Positions 46,001-57,356 of a stretch of 64,000 nt of DNA are shown here, piece after piece. The stretch's first letter is position 1. The number at the start of each line of letters is the position of its first letter. Position numbers and translations under genes: made by a program. The stretch covers positions 1 to 64,000 of the forward strand of contig NW_020312011.1 in NCBI RefSeq assembly GCF_003144115.1, written 5' to 3'. The stretch is from Tilletiopsis washingtonensis. Taxonomy: Eukaryota > Basidiomycota > Exobasidiomycetes > Entylomatales. The notes beneath the pieces were generated by a model. The model did no database searches. It saw only the letters and a program-made list of their open reading frames with translations, and was not told the DNA's origin.

Positions 46001-46501
46001 CCGGGCACGGACGATTCGGAGGAGAACTGGGCCGAGCTGCGGGTGAGTGTCGAGCGCTGCAGCGCGGCTTGCTTGCGCGACTGACTCTTCGCCTCTTCGC
46101 CAGAACTACATCGAGGTGCAGACCGAGAGCATCGTGCACGCCATCCAGGCACTCCTGTCGGCCATCCGCGAGGTGCGTGGTGCGGCCTTGCCTCGCCGTG
46201 CCTATGCTCACGCCTCACTCTGCAGGGCGCGACTGGCGTGCAGCTCAACGAGAACCTCGAGCAGATCACCACGATCGTCTCGTCCATCATTGCCATCTCG
46301 AAGGACAACCTGCCCGCGGGGCCGCGCGCCGCCGAGGGCGAGCGCATCCTGCAGGCGCTCACGGTCGACTGCGAGAAGCTCTCGGAGATGCAGTCGCGCC
46401 CGACGTTTGACAAGGCGACGAAGAGCACCATGGCCAGCGCCAGCTACGGCGTGGCCAAGGGCCTCAAGGCGCTCAACGCGCTCCTCTCGCCGCTCGAGTG
46501 A
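43015..46501 (+). CDS. SPA2: Spa2-like polarisome scaffold
   Basis: Scaffold at growing tips that binds MAP-kinase-pathway kinases, Bud6 and formin. First exon 43015-43504, second from 43559. A Gly/Ser-rich N-terminus (SSSSSLTGGGGGGGAAGRY) precedes TEEIKRVGRTHYQELLGFLRSHL. Two Spa2-homology/GIT repeats follow: NAREKLTRLSKQQFTELSTD and NQARQKLATLPKTRFKDLSSD, each continuing with DVYDELMRRL or DVFFELERRF. A coiled coil covers about 44380-45040 (REEADDLRRERERW...). A conserved block (ADINLTAFQSSIDELLSAAR, KSKASGTLNNLMTACRNHA) follows, and the end, in three short exons, is YIEVQTESIVHAIQALLSAI ... ALNALLSPLE. The start is the first ATG after a CT-rich leader; a second Met is four codons on. Confident. 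Confidence 0.92.
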
Positions 46502-47506
46502 GCCCCCTTCGACACGGCCCTCTCCTCTCCGCCTGCGTCTCCCTCGCTGTCCCACTCGTCACGCCTTCGCCTTCTATCTCGCCGCCCTCTTCCGCCTCCC
46601 CCGTCTCTTGTGCGCCGCGCTCTCTATGTACGACCCCTCGGCCCGGCATCCTCCTGCGGCCCCTTTCGGCGCGCTGCTCGTCCTCGCTGTACTTTGAATG
46701 CCCTATCTTTCACGCCGCCTTCTGCTTTGACGTGCTGCAGAGCTCCAGCCCTGCAGCTGGTGCAGCACCAGATGCAGCTCTGCCCCTGCTGCAGGATGCG
46801 GTGGCCGAGGCGGTGCTGTAGAGTGCCTCAGGGGTCCGGCTGCGCCCTGCTGCTGCTTCCACTAAGACTCTACCCGCCGTCGGCGCGCGCCGCCGGCACC
46901 CTAGCTCGCCGCGGCCCCGCCCTATGCCCTCAATCAGCAAGTGGCTGAGCACGCTGCTGCTTCGAGCGCGATGCGAGGCTCATCAGGTGATGATGATGCT
47001 GCTAGCTGGTGCGGCCTCTTGCCTCAACACTCTGCATTCAGCTGAATGGATATGAGCCACACCTGACGACTGCAAACGGCTGACAGCACCCAGAGGGCTG
47101 CGTGGACGGAGGTGAGCGAGGCTGTGCTCACGCGCGGCGCAGGCTTAGCGCTTGGCCTGAGGGCTGCCGCGGCACGCTCATGCAGGCACACACTGGCCGC
47201 GTGCCTGAAGGGCGAGCCGGCGCCGGAGCGCGGGACCTCCACCACGCACGCAGCACCAGCGTGCTCGACTTAGGCCGGCGTGCTGAGAGCTACCTTCAGC
47301 ACCACATCATCCTCGCCGCCTGCTTTCCACCATCACGCTCTCACTCCGCCGCGACTGCGACGCTTCGACCGCCTCCGCCGCGCTCACGAGCGTGCGGCAC
47401 GTCTGAGCGCAGCTGCGCCCGTCGCTGCCATCCATTCAAACTCCACGCGCTGGCCGCAACCGCTCTCCCGCTTCGCCACACGCCTGCATCCCGGGCCCGA
47501 GTCAGT
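46502..47506. other. 1-kb intergenic region, no gene seen
   Basis: Starts with about 150 CT-rich bases (SPA2 3' untranslated region, likely), then GC-rich DNA with CTGCAG-type repeats near 46740-46800. The final 200 bases carry the promoter and leader of the next gene, including a GAGTCA at 47499-47504. No domain or tRNA found. Confidence 0.5.
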
Positions 47507-50500
47507 ATGTGAGTGCTGCGCTGTGATGTGCGTCCTGACTGCGCTCACATCGCAGCACTGCCTAGGCAGCCATACCCGCCTCCGCAGCAGCCGTGGCAGG
47601 CCCGTCCGCCGCACTCCGGCCCGCCGAGCCCGCAGTCGAGCGCCATGGCGCTGCCGCCGTACGCCACCGGCGCGGCGCCCTACCCACCTGCGCAGCAGCA
47701 GCAGCCTGCGCCTGCGCTCTACCCTCCGCCGACGGTGGCTGTGAACCACTACCCCACGTACGGCACCAACGCGCCGGCAGTGCCAGGGTCCTATGCGCCG
47801 CCGCAACAAGCTCCACAGCGCCAGCCATCGTTTGGCAGCGTCGCGCACAACAGCCGCCACTCGCGCTACTCCTCCTCTCCCGCGCCTGGCTGGCCTGAGC
47901 CACCTGGCGGCCCGAGTCCGGGCTCGAGCCCGCACTTCCGGCCCAGCCTCCCTCATGCATCGAGCTCGCAGCAGTCGATGCAGTCCCTCCACGGACGGCT
48001 GCCATCTGCGCCCTCGCCGCCGCATGCTCTGCAGCCCGGCCGGCAGGAGTACAGGCACCCTCAGAGCCAGGCTCCTTCGCCGCACCCTCCATCTCGGCCG
48101 CAGTCGCTCCACGCCGCGAGCGGCGGCTACCAGGTCGCCGGCAGCGCTCCGCCGGCGTCGGCTCCGGCTCCGGCGCCGCACCGCCAGGACAGCTCCGGCG
48201 TGCCACATGACGCCGCCGCTTGTCCCGGCTGCCGTGCCGACTTTGAGGCTGCCATCGAAGCCTCGCGTCGCTCGGCCGAAGCGGACGCCGCACGACGCGC
48301 TGCGCGCGACGACGGCCTCTCGGATGAAGAGCGAGCGCACATCCGCGCCATCGAAGAGTCAGCTGCGGAGGAGAGAGCCCGCGCCGCCGCAGAGGAGGAA
48401 GACATGATTCGACAGGTCATGGAGGCGTCACTCCGCGACGAGGAAGCTGCGCAGCGCGCTCGAGAGGCCAGAGAGCGCGAGGAAGAAGCGCATCGCCTGG
48501 CGTTGGCAGAGAGTGCGAGAGCGAGCGAGGAGCGGCTGCGTCAGCGGGAGAGGCTGGAGCGGGAGCAGCTCGAAGCGCTGGAGCGCAGCAGGCGTGAGGC
48601 AGAGGCGGAGCAGCGCAGGCGCGCAGAGGAAGAGGCGCTGGCTCAGCAGATCGAGGAGCGCGTGCTCCAGGAGAGCCGACGCGAGATGGAGCGCGAGTGG
48701 AGTCGCCGCGATGAAGAGGAGCGGGCACTTCAAGACTTCGTCAGTCGCGGAGGCGCCGTCGGCGAGGCTGCGTACTGGCAACACCTGCGACACGACCACG
48801 CGTACAGCCTTGCGATGCGCATGACGGATCCACACGCCTCGCTGCCGCCCGTTCCGGCGGCGGAGTCGTCCGCTATGGGCGCACGCGGCCCGCTGCCGCG
48901 CCCGCCGTTGCCGCAGGTCATCGTCGAGCCACCTTCGGAGACCGGCACGGAGCTTGGCGCCGACGACGCACGACACGACGATGACGGCGACGACGACGAT
49001 GATCCATTCGGCGACGACGCCGAGGCCCCGCCGCTGTACGCCGAAGTCGGCGCTGATCGCCCACCCGAAGCCCCGGCGGAGATCCCGGCTCATGTACAGT
49101 TCCGGCCAGTCGTGCAAGAGAGCACGCCGCCAGCAGCGGACTCTGTTGAGCCGCCTCGGCCACCTGAGAAGGCAGGGGAGCCGCCGATCCAGCCGCGCGG
49201 CTCGTCCATGCGTCTGCCGCGCCTCGTATCTCCACGCACGATGGCAGCCGCAGCAGAGGACGCTGCAGGTCCGCCAACCCCGCCCAAGGAGCCAACGGGC
49301 GCAGATCTTGCGCGTGCTCGGTCCAATCGTGCGCTGACGCAGAGCGAGTGGGACCGCGGGCGATCTAGCGAAGAGCCGGAGTCACCCACCATCTCGATTG
49401 GCAGCTTTGACGATGCGATTCGCGAGGAGGGCGAGCCCGACATCCTGCCAGGAGCCCAGCTCAGCCCGAAGAGCAGCCAGAGACACGCGCAGCGACCAGC
49501 TATCTCGCCGATCGCGCCCGCAGCAGGTCCTTCACACCAAACGCAGCCCGTCGCGGAGCAGTCTGCATCTGCGGGGCACGACGCCCGACCGTCACAGCGA
49601 GCAGACTCTTCCGGCGCAACAAGCTTCGAGCGCCAGTCTAGCATCGCGAGCACTTCGAGCCGCCGTTCCACCTCGTCTGCTTCCTCTGCCACGGCCGCGA
49701 CCAGCCTGGACCCATCCGGCTCGGGCTCGCGGCTGAGCGTCCATGAGTTCGCGCAGACGACAATGTCGGGCACGGACTGGGGCTACGCATGCGAGCCGTT
49801 CGCGCCCGAGCTTCTGGCCAGCCCGCGCAATCGCAGCGGCAAGGACGGCAAGGCACGCTTCCCCAACTCAATCCAGCTCACCATGCCGCCAGCGGACGGC
49901 TCGGGCGTCGTGACCGGCGAAGACCTCTCCAGCTTCTTCACCATCCGCGCGCCAAGCTGGAAAGGACTGCTGCGTGCCATGGCGTGGTACGGCAACACGC
50001 TGATCTCCGCAGGGCCTCAGGAGGTGGCAGACGCCGCACTGGCCGCCGAGTCCTCGCCGCGCGACAAGGACGCCGGTCAGCTGCGCCTTGCAGTCGAGAT
50101 CGAGTTCGTCACGCCTTCGCGTCTGCAGGACGCCTCGTACGCGCCGAGTCTTCTGGCGTCGGAGGACGGAGACCATGGACGCGCGGCGCACGTTTCGCTG
50201 TGCCTCTCACTCGTCACGCCTGCGCGCACGCGGCGTGGCTCGGAAGCGTGTCTGGCGGCGGCACTCAAGCGGTCGAGCCGCAGTCTGGACACGATGTACC
50301 TGCGGCGCGGCTCTGCCCGCCGAGTCATCACGCTGCCGCGCCAGGCGCCCTCGCTGCCGGTCGACATGGTCAAGCTGGCGCAGCACGTCCATGCGGCGCA
50401 CCGCTTCAGCGCGGCATGTCCCACGACGAGCTCGACGGCGCTGCATTCGCCTCGCGACCTGCACCATGCCGTCGAGGCGCACGACATCAGCTACGTGCAA

Positions 50501-50779
50501 CGCATCCGCGCCGAGCGCAGCGAGGCGAACCGGCGCGCCGGACGCAAAGACACGCTGGGGCCGGGCGCAGAGGCGGGCGAGGTGCGCCTCTTCGCCGACG
50601 GCCAGGACGAGGACGATGAGCCGGGACGCGCCAGGCGCATTACCGCGGCAGTCAAGCGGCGCTTCCAGAAGCGTGCCGGCGACGGGCGCATCGTGGACGA
50701 CCAGCTCATCGGCTGGATCACGCCGCTGATGCCCGAGGAGACTGTGCAGCACGACGACGCCTGGGAGGAGCGACGCTAG
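47507..50779 (+). CDS. Large protein with UIM-like repeats and a conserved C-terminal domain (1071 residues)
   Basis: The start codon is split: AT at 47507-47508, a 57-base intron (47509-47565, GTGAGT...CTAG), then G at 47566, giving MQPYPPPQQPWQARPP. An alternative start without this intron is MALPPYATG at 47645. Residues 1-200 are Pro/Gln/Ser-rich. Then ACPGCRADFEAAIEASRRSA and three helices with UIM-like pattern (acidic, then A..S): EEDMIRQVMEASLRDEE, EEEAHRLALAESARASEE, HIRAIEESAAEE, inside a long charged coiled coil. After a disordered, Ser-rich middle part comes a folded region from about 49770: WGYACEPFAPELLASPRN, FFTIRAPSWKGLLRAMAWYG, LRLAVEIEFVTPSRLQD, and a basic end with RITAAVKRRFQKR. 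I do not recognise the domain. UIM-like repeats suggest ubiquitin binding; this is inference. Confidence 0.8.
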
Positions 50780-50906
50780 CGGCTGCGCGACGTGCGCGGC
50801 ACTGAATGCAATGCGTTCCAGTGGCATGACATTGCGATGGAAGAGGGCAGTAGCAGCGAAGGCGAGAAAGGAATGACGACGAGAAGTGCAGCGGGCGGCA
50901 GGGCGG

Positions 50907-52352
50907 TTAGAAGGCGGGGAAGAGGTGCCCGTACACGTCGGGCGCGTCGAGCATCGTGTATTCGGAGAGGTCGTTCTCGGGATACCGCTCGAATCTGGCG
51001 GCCGGCTGCTTCAGCAGGGCGAAAGTGAGCAAGCGGCGCGAGCTCTACTCACTGCGAGGCATCGCCGTCGGCCGTGACCGTGGGCAGGTAGGGCGCGGGG
51101 ATCTCGCGCCGGTACAGCCGGTCCCAGTCGACCTCGGCGAACCACATGTGCCCAAAGATATCTTTGGAGCCGCGGTGCAGGTTGCCGAAGCGCTTGGTCA
51201 GGTCGGCAGTGAGAAGCGACTTGAGCAGGTCCCTGCGCGGAGATGTCAGCCAGGGCTGCGAGGCTCTGTGCGCACGCGCGACACGCACTTGGCGGCGGGC
51301 TCAAAGTACGGCGGGTAGCGGACCTTGCATGCGATGATCTTCTCGTACAGCTTGATCGGGTTGCCGTCCTCGGTGAAGAACGGCGGGTGGCCAGCCTGCG
51401 CTCGGTGTCAGCGCCAGCACGGGCCGCCTCGCGCGGCACGGTCACTCACGAGCATCTCGAACAGCAGCACACCCAGCGCCCACCAGTCGACCGACTTGTT
51501 GTAGCCCTTCGACGAGACAATTTCAGGCGCGAGGTAGTCCGGCGTGCCTGCCGTGTCGCGTGAGCTGAGATGCCTTCGCAGACGGGCATCTGTCGCGCCT
51601 CTTCGGCACTCACCGCAGAGCGTCCATGTCACGTCCGGCACGTACTTGGCAAAGCCAAAGTCGGTGATTTTGAGGTGCCCGTCGGCGCTCAGCAGGATGT
51701 TCTCCGGCTTCAGGTCCCGGTACACGAAGCCGTTCTGGTGCAGGTAGTCGATGGCGAGCGCGACCTCGGCGGCGTAGAACTTGGCGACGGGGTGCGGGAA
51801 GCGCTGCGACTTGCGCAGCAGCGTGAAGAGCTCGCCGCCCGGCACAAAGTCCATGACCATGTAGAGGAACGTTGGGTCGGAGAAGGTGCCCCACAGGTTG
51901 ATGAGGAACGGGTGCCGAATCACCTCGAGCACGGCGCGCTCCGAGTTGGTGTGCTCGACCTGCTTCATGCGCACGACCTGCTCCTTGCGCAGCACCTGTG
52001 TGGGGCCAGCGTCAGCACGCGCGGACCACGGCCGCCTGCTGCACGTCCAGCAGCGCTTCGCTGCGTCACATTCTGCAAGCATGCCGCACGGTCTGCACAC
52101 GCCGCACAGGCGAGTCTGCCGCAAGCTCCATGCCCGGTGTCATCCGCGCGACGACGCCCCAGCGCTCACCTTAACGGCGTAGAAGCGCAGGTTGTGCCGG
52201 CTGCGCACGAGGTGCACGCGGCCAAAGGAGCCGGTGCCGAGCGTGCGCTCAATGTTGAAGTCGGCGAGCGCATAGCGGCCGCTGAGCTTGCGCGGCGTGG
52301 CACCGGCGGGCACGAGGGCGGGTGCGGCCTGCAGGGCCACACTGGGATCCAT
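50907..52352 (-). CDS. TPK: cAMP-dependent protein kinase, catalytic subunit
   Basis: AGC kinase released from its regulatory subunit by cAMP; in fungi it controls nutrient response and dimorphism. First exon 52170-52352 encodes 61 residues with [11 protein letters not shown] (Gly-rich loop) and AVK. Then [31 protein letters not shown] (catalytic loop), [10 protein letters not shown] (DFG), [14 protein letters not shown] (activation loop with the Thr target, split by an intron), [15 protein letters not shown]. The C-terminal tail has [21 protein letters not shown] and [12 protein letters not shown], ending GHLFPAF. The hydrophobic motif is shortened to end in F, as usual for PKA. The N-terminal extension before the kinase domain is only about 32 residues, short compared with many fungal PKAs. 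Convergent with the preceding gene. Confidence 0.94.
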
Positions 52353-53208
52353 GGCCGCGGCGGCTGCTGCTGCTGGCGAAGCGGCGGACTACGAGAAGGT
52401 GCGGCGGCGGCGGCGGCGGCGAAGTGCGAGGCGCGCGACGCGAGACGACGCTGGCTGTGCGGCGGCGAGTGATGCGGCGTGCGCTGGCGAGCGAGATGGC
52501 GGCGCGCTGTGTGAGCGGGTGGGAGCGAGCCTGTGGAAGCAGCGATGATGGACGAGCAGTGTGAGGACGAGAAGCAAGCTGCTGGGCCGCCGGCGGGTCA
52601 GTGCGAGTGCGGTGTGCGGAGCGCGGCGCAGTTGAATGACCGGCGCGCCGCACCGCAATCTCGCCCTGCCGCTGCACGCTGATCCGCGTCCTCTGCTGGC
52701 GTGCCGCCGCGCGGCGTAGAAACCAGCGAAGCACCGCCGCGTGCGGCGCGTTGCTGCTCTCCTGCCTGCGGCCGAGCTTCGCGCCCGCCAGCAGCAGCAG
52801 CGCGGCGCTGCGACCAGGACGCTCCGCTGGACAGGGACCCGCGCGCGCCCCGCATGCGTCGCACAGGGCAGCAGCGCGCCTGGCAGCGGCCTTTCGCTGA
52901 GCAGCGCCGCCGGCACCCTCGCTTGTGTCAGCTGCGAGCAGAGCCACAGCAGCAGCCTCAGCATGGGCGTTGCTTGAGGGGAGGTGCAGGGGCTCAACGG
53001 AGAGCAGGCCCGGGTGCGGCAGCAGGTGCCAGGGCGCCTGGCAATTCCACGCCCGCCGCCAACTCCAACACCAGCTGCTCCCACGCTCGCGAGCAAGCAG
53101 CAGAGCGGCGCCGCGCCGCGCACTCTACGCGTCCCGGCCACGCGTCCATCTTCCGAGCTCGCCTCCTCCACCGCCCACATCTCCGCCGCACTTCGCTTGT
53201 CGCCTGCC
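52353..53208. promoter_or_regulatory. Divergent region between PKA and the Sld7-like gene
   Basis: An 856-base gap with GCGGCGG and CAGCAG triplet-rich stretches and no recognisable gene. It must contain both promoters; I see no clear shared motif. Confidence 0.45.
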
Positions 53209-55006
53209 ATGCTCGCGCAGCCTGTGCGGCCGGCACCCTCACCCGAGCCCCCGCCGCCGCCGCCGGGCAGCGCACAGCCGACGCCGCCGCGTGCCCGCCT
53301 GCTCTGGCGCGGCGAGCTGCAGCTCAGCGACGGCTCGGCGCTGCCCGGCGTGTGCTTCGTCAGCCGTCGCTCGCCCGTATTTGCCGCCGCCGGCGTGTCG
53401 CCCGAGCAGGAGCTGTGCCTCGCGCTCGAGATGCTGCGCCACCGCCCGCTCGTGCTGCGCGCCGCAGCGGCGGTGCTGGCGCCGCAGCAGCAGCGCGTCG
53501 GCTTCAGCGGCAGCGGCGACGTGCGCATGTACGTCGACCCGCGCTGCCTCTCAACGGTGGCGTGGTTCGAGCGGCACTGGTGCCAGGAGCCGGTGAGTCG
53601 GTGTCTACGCGAGCGGTGCAGCATGAGGTGCTTCGTTGTGAGCCAGTACAGATCTGACCACGAGTCTGCATTTGCTAGTCCGAGGCAGCCAACGACGGCT
53701 CTCGCATCTTCGAGCTCAGTCTCGACACGCTGCATGACGCGAGCGGTCCTCCTGGGCAGGCCGGCGCACCAGCGCCAGAGGCGGACGGCAGCCAACGTGA
53801 GGCCTCGCAGGCCGACGATCCGTTCTCTGCGGCATACAAGCCGAGCACGAGCAGCGCCACACGAACCGCTGCGCTGCCTGGTGGCCTGCAGCTGGCCATC
53901 TGTGCCCGCCCGGGCGTGGACAGTGATGCAGGCAAGGTGAAGATGATCGTCGGCCGCACCGTCGTGCGTAGGCCTGAGCGCTCCGAGCGGCCGTCCTCGA
54001 GACCTGGAGATCCGGCACCGCGCAGTGAGTTCAGGCTGCTACGGTCGGCTACGCGAACGCATCCTGACAGGCATGGCCCGCCAGGCGCTCTGTCAGCCAT
54101 GCTGGCCGGACGCTCGCGCAGCGGTGCTGGCCGTCAAGACACAGCCTCTATTCTGCCAGCCGTGCCGCAACCACGACGGGCAAGCACAGCCTCTGGCGCC
54201 GTACCGGCGGTAGGGTCTGCCGCGAAGGCAGCGCCACCCGCATCCCGCGCGCTTTCGAAGACTGCGATGCTGCGAAAGAGCGCGAGCACGCCAAACGTGA
54301 TGGGCCTTGCCTCAGTGAAGGAGGAGGAACGTCCGTTAGGGCTCGCCTCTCCGCCTCCGCCGTCTCGCGCAGAGACGTCTGCGTCTCCGAGCAAGCGAGG
54401 CGGCAATCACACGCCCGGTCGACGCGGCGAGAAGCGCGCGAGACCATCATCCGCAGCTAGTGGCAGTGGCGGGATGCTTCAAGCACGTATCAAGCGCGAG
54501 CGATCTGCATCGATCTTCTCGCCTGCCACCGACACGTTCGATCTGCCGTCCGTCTCAGGCGCGAGCAGCGATGTGCCAGACGGTGCCAAGGCTGTCAACG
54601 CCATAGAGCAGAGAAACAAGGCGGCCGTCAAGAAGCTCGTGCATCACCAACTCTTGGGCCGCGGCTACGAGAAGCGCGACGAGGCGTACCTGGCCTGCTA
54701 CAACGTCACTTGCGCGGGCACATGCACCGCTCTTGTGAGTCCTTCACGCCGCTGGCCATGCATTCCTGCTCTGACGCAGCGCTGCAGAGGGACCACCTGC
54801 ATCTGCGGCCCATCGACCGCGCGCACGCGGCCAGCCTCGTCACTGCGCATCTGGCCATGTATCTGGCACCGCTCGCTGCGCCTCTCATACCCACTCCGTC
54901 TATGCCGCGGCCACCGGCGGCTCCTCTCGCAGCTCCAGCGGACACGAGCGACCTCTCCTTTCCGTCTGAGGCGTTCGAGGCAACAACCAGCCCGCCGAGC
55001 GACTAG
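53209..55006 (+). CDS. Sld7-like replication initiation protein (C-terminal domain)
   Basis: Sld7 binds Sld3 and helps load Cdc45 at origins. The start MLAQPVRPAPSPEPPPP opens a Pro-rich stretch, then an N-terminal domain (RLLWRGELQLSDGSALPGVC, VRMYVDPRCLSTVAWFERHW). A second exon begins SEAANDGSRIFELSLDTLHD. A candidate intron lies at about 54027-54085. The middle is disordered and basic (SKRGGNHTPGRRGEKRARPS). The C-terminal block AIEQRNKAAVKKLVHHQLLG, RGYEKRDEAYLACYNVTCAG, then, after an intron, RDHLHLRPIDRAHAASLVTA and HLAMYLAPL matches the Sld7 C-terminal pattern of basidiomycete proteins as I know it. The family call rests on that block alone and is moderate. In-frame ATG at 52984 is a less likely start. 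Confidence 0.6.
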
Positions 55007-55059
55007 CCCTCCGTCACCCTGCCATCGCGCGCCGTGTTACTGCATCTCATTTGACCCGC

Positions 55060-56537
55060 TCACCCAAGCAGCTCCGCCATCAGCTCTAGACACTTCGCGT
55101 TCTCCTCCTTGGTGCCCACTGTAATTCTAAGACATCCAGCGCAGCCGAGCTCCTGCAGTGGGGTGTTAGCCGCGCCTTGAGCCAGACGCGCCGCCGCATA
55201 CGCACCTTGCTGCGGTTGCGCACCACAAGGCCTCTCTCCTCGGCCATGCGCTTGTAGCACATTTCTGCGCGCTCGCCGCTGGGCCGCCCACCGTCGGCCC
55301 GTGCCTTGTCGAGCACCTGCACGAGCACAAAGTTGGCGTCGTTGGCGCCGAGGATCTCGCCCGTGCACTGCAGCTGCTTGAGGCCCGCGATGAGCTCGTC
55401 GCGGTTCTCCATCAGCAGGCGCACGTTGCTGCGCATCAGGTCGAGGCCTTCTGGCGAGAGCGCCAGCGAGGCCAGGTGCGCCGTCGGCACGCTGATGTTG
55501 TACGGCGCCTTGGTGTTGTTGATGATCTGGATCAGAGCGGGCGAGCCGTAGCAGATGCCGAGCCTGCAGAGCGCGCAGTCAGCACAGCACTGCGCATGTC
55601 CCACAAATCGCCCTTACCGGATGGCGGCCAGGCCGAACGCCTTGCTCAGCGTCTGCGTCACGACCACGTTCTTGTACTCGCTCAGCAGGCTCGTCGCCGA
55701 CGGCTGCTCGGCGCGCTTGCCGAGCCGCAGCTCCTCCTCGGCAAAGTCGATGTACGCCTCATCCACCACGACCAGGCCACTCCAGTCTGGAAACTCGAGG
55801 ATCTCGCGGACCGCATCGAGCGGCAGGAGTGTACCCGTCGGGTTGCCGGGAGAGCACAGGAAGAGCAGTCTGATGTCGGGCGTGGAGGCGAGCGTCTTGA
55901 GGATCTGTGAAGGCGCAGTGAGCGGCAGGCAGAGGAAGTGCGTTGCCTGCACGACACGTACCTGCGGCACATCAAGCCCAAAGTCGCCGCCTGCCGTCTT
56001 CAGTGGCACCTTGACGACCTGCACGTCGTTGACGGCGGCGCACACCGAGTACATGCCGTACGTCGGCGGGCAGATCATGATCTTGTCCTGGCCCGGGCGG
56101 CAGGTGATGCGCTGCAGCAGGTCCAGCACCTCGTCCGAGCCGACGCCGAGCATGACGTGGTCCTCGCTCGGCAGGCCGCGCAGGCGCGCCAGCGTCGGCT
56201 TGACGCCGAAGAGCGACGGGTCCGGGTAGCGGTTGAGGCCGAGGGCGTCGATGGCCGCCGCCGCTGCCGGGCTGGCGGTGAGCGAGGCGGCGCCGGCGCC
56301 GGCGCCATTGCTGCCGCTGCCGCTGGCCTGGCTGGCGCCGGGCAGGCTGTGGCCGAGGCTGTTCTCGTTGGCGTCGAGCAGGATGCCCGACTGGTAGTCG
56401 TCGCGCGCACAGCGGTACGGCGCGAGGCTGAGGATGTTGGGCCGGATGATGCGCTCGAGCTCAAAGTGCGCCGGCTTGAGCTGCGCCACGGCGGCGGCCG
56501 CCTGCGGTGCGAGGCCCGGGATGGCAGAGGCAGTCAT
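55060..56537 (-). CDS. HIS5: Histidinol-phosphate aminotransferase
   Basis: PLP enzyme converting imidazole acetol phosphate to histidinol phosphate in histidine synthesis. Four exons. N-terminal part: LERIIRPNILSLAPYRCARD, LLDANENSLG; then a Gly/Ala/Ser-rich insertion of about 30 residues; LNRYPDPS and VMLGVGSDEVLDLLQR; CPPTYGMYSVCAAVNDV. Second exon: FLCSPGNPTGTLLP, LVVVDEAYIDFA, and QTLSKAFGLAAIR, whose Lys binds PLP. Third exon: GICYGSPALIQIINNTKAPYN, and the last LRITVGTKEEN...ELLG. Length normal except for the insertion. Ends 54 bases from the convergent Sld7-like gene; divergent from TRP5. Confidence 0.95.
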
Positions 56538-56655
56538 GGTGTGTGGAATGTGGTGGGGTGAGAAGGAGCGCGGCTGTGGCCTGGACTGGCTGGCAGCAGC
56601 GCACGGCCGCCACGCATTCTTTATCGCCGGCCGCCGCGGCGAGCGGATCTTCCCA

Positions 56656-56661
56656 TGACTC
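56656..56661 (+). promoter_or_regulatory. TGACTC box, 119 bases upstream of HIS5
   Basis: Perfect Gcn4/Cpc1 core at a distance typical of activator sites. Together with the two boxes nearer TRP5 it makes the cluster. Confidence 0.5.
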
Positions 56662-57030
56662 GCGCGCGCGCGCCTCGTTCACCCGGCCTTGTCACGTGTC
56701 TGCCCATCCTAGTCTCATCATCACCCATCCGAGGCAGCAGAACAAGCAATGCCAGAACCGGGCACATGCGTAGCCTGTGCAGAGGCGTGCCGAACCTCAC
56801 GCGCAGGCGTCGTCAGCTTGCAAGAGCGTCAGCCAGGCGCCGAGGCAGAGCGGCAGATGCGGACGGTCCCCTGGCGGAGGAAGCAGCTGACCTCAGCCCC
56901 AGGGCTATTTCGGGCATCACGCTGTGGCTTTTGACACATTCTCGACGAGCCCGCAGCTTCATCAGAGCGAGCGCCTGATTGTGCTGTGAATGCATGCGAG
57001 GCAAGCTGCTGATGAGGCGCCCCGCGGGTC

Positions 57031-57068
57031 GAGTCACTGAGGGGGGGGAGAGCTTCTGGGCCTGACTC
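57031..57068. promoter_or_regulatory. Paired TGACTC boxes about 300 bases upstream of TRP5
   Basis: GAGTCA (57031-57036) and TGACTC (57063-57068), 32 bases apart start to start (about three helical turns), in opposite orientation, followed by TGACTA. The spacing would put both on the same face of the DNA. Confidence 0.5.
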
Positions 57069-57356
57069 TGACTAAGCATGGCAGCGCCACCGCCGCGCGC
57101 CGCTTCCAGCCGCGGCGCAACCCCCAGCGGGCCGGCCGCCTGCGGCTGCGACGCCTCGGCCTTCTCGAGCTCGCTGCAGCGACGCGAAAGTGGCCGGCGG
57201 GAGCGGCGCTCGCTCCTTCCTGCTCCACCCACCACCACCTGCCTCCTGCGTCCGCACCACCTCGCACGCGCGGCCAACAGACTACCACACACACCTCGCA
57301 TCGCATCGCTTCGCCACTCGCCATCTGGCACCGCCGCTCCATCGCACACGCCCAGC

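Larger units (their letters stand above)
56538..57356. promoter_or_regulatory. Shared HIS5-TRP5 promoter region with three TGACTC boxes
   Basis: This 819-base gap between two amino-acid biosynthesis genes holds TGACTC at 56656-56661, GAGTCA at 57031-57036 and TGACTC at 57063-57068, the last followed directly by a near match TGACTA. That hexamer is the Gcn4/Cpc1 core. A G8 run lies just after the second box. The final 170 bases before the TRP5 ATG are a CA/CT-rich leader. Confidence 0.6.
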
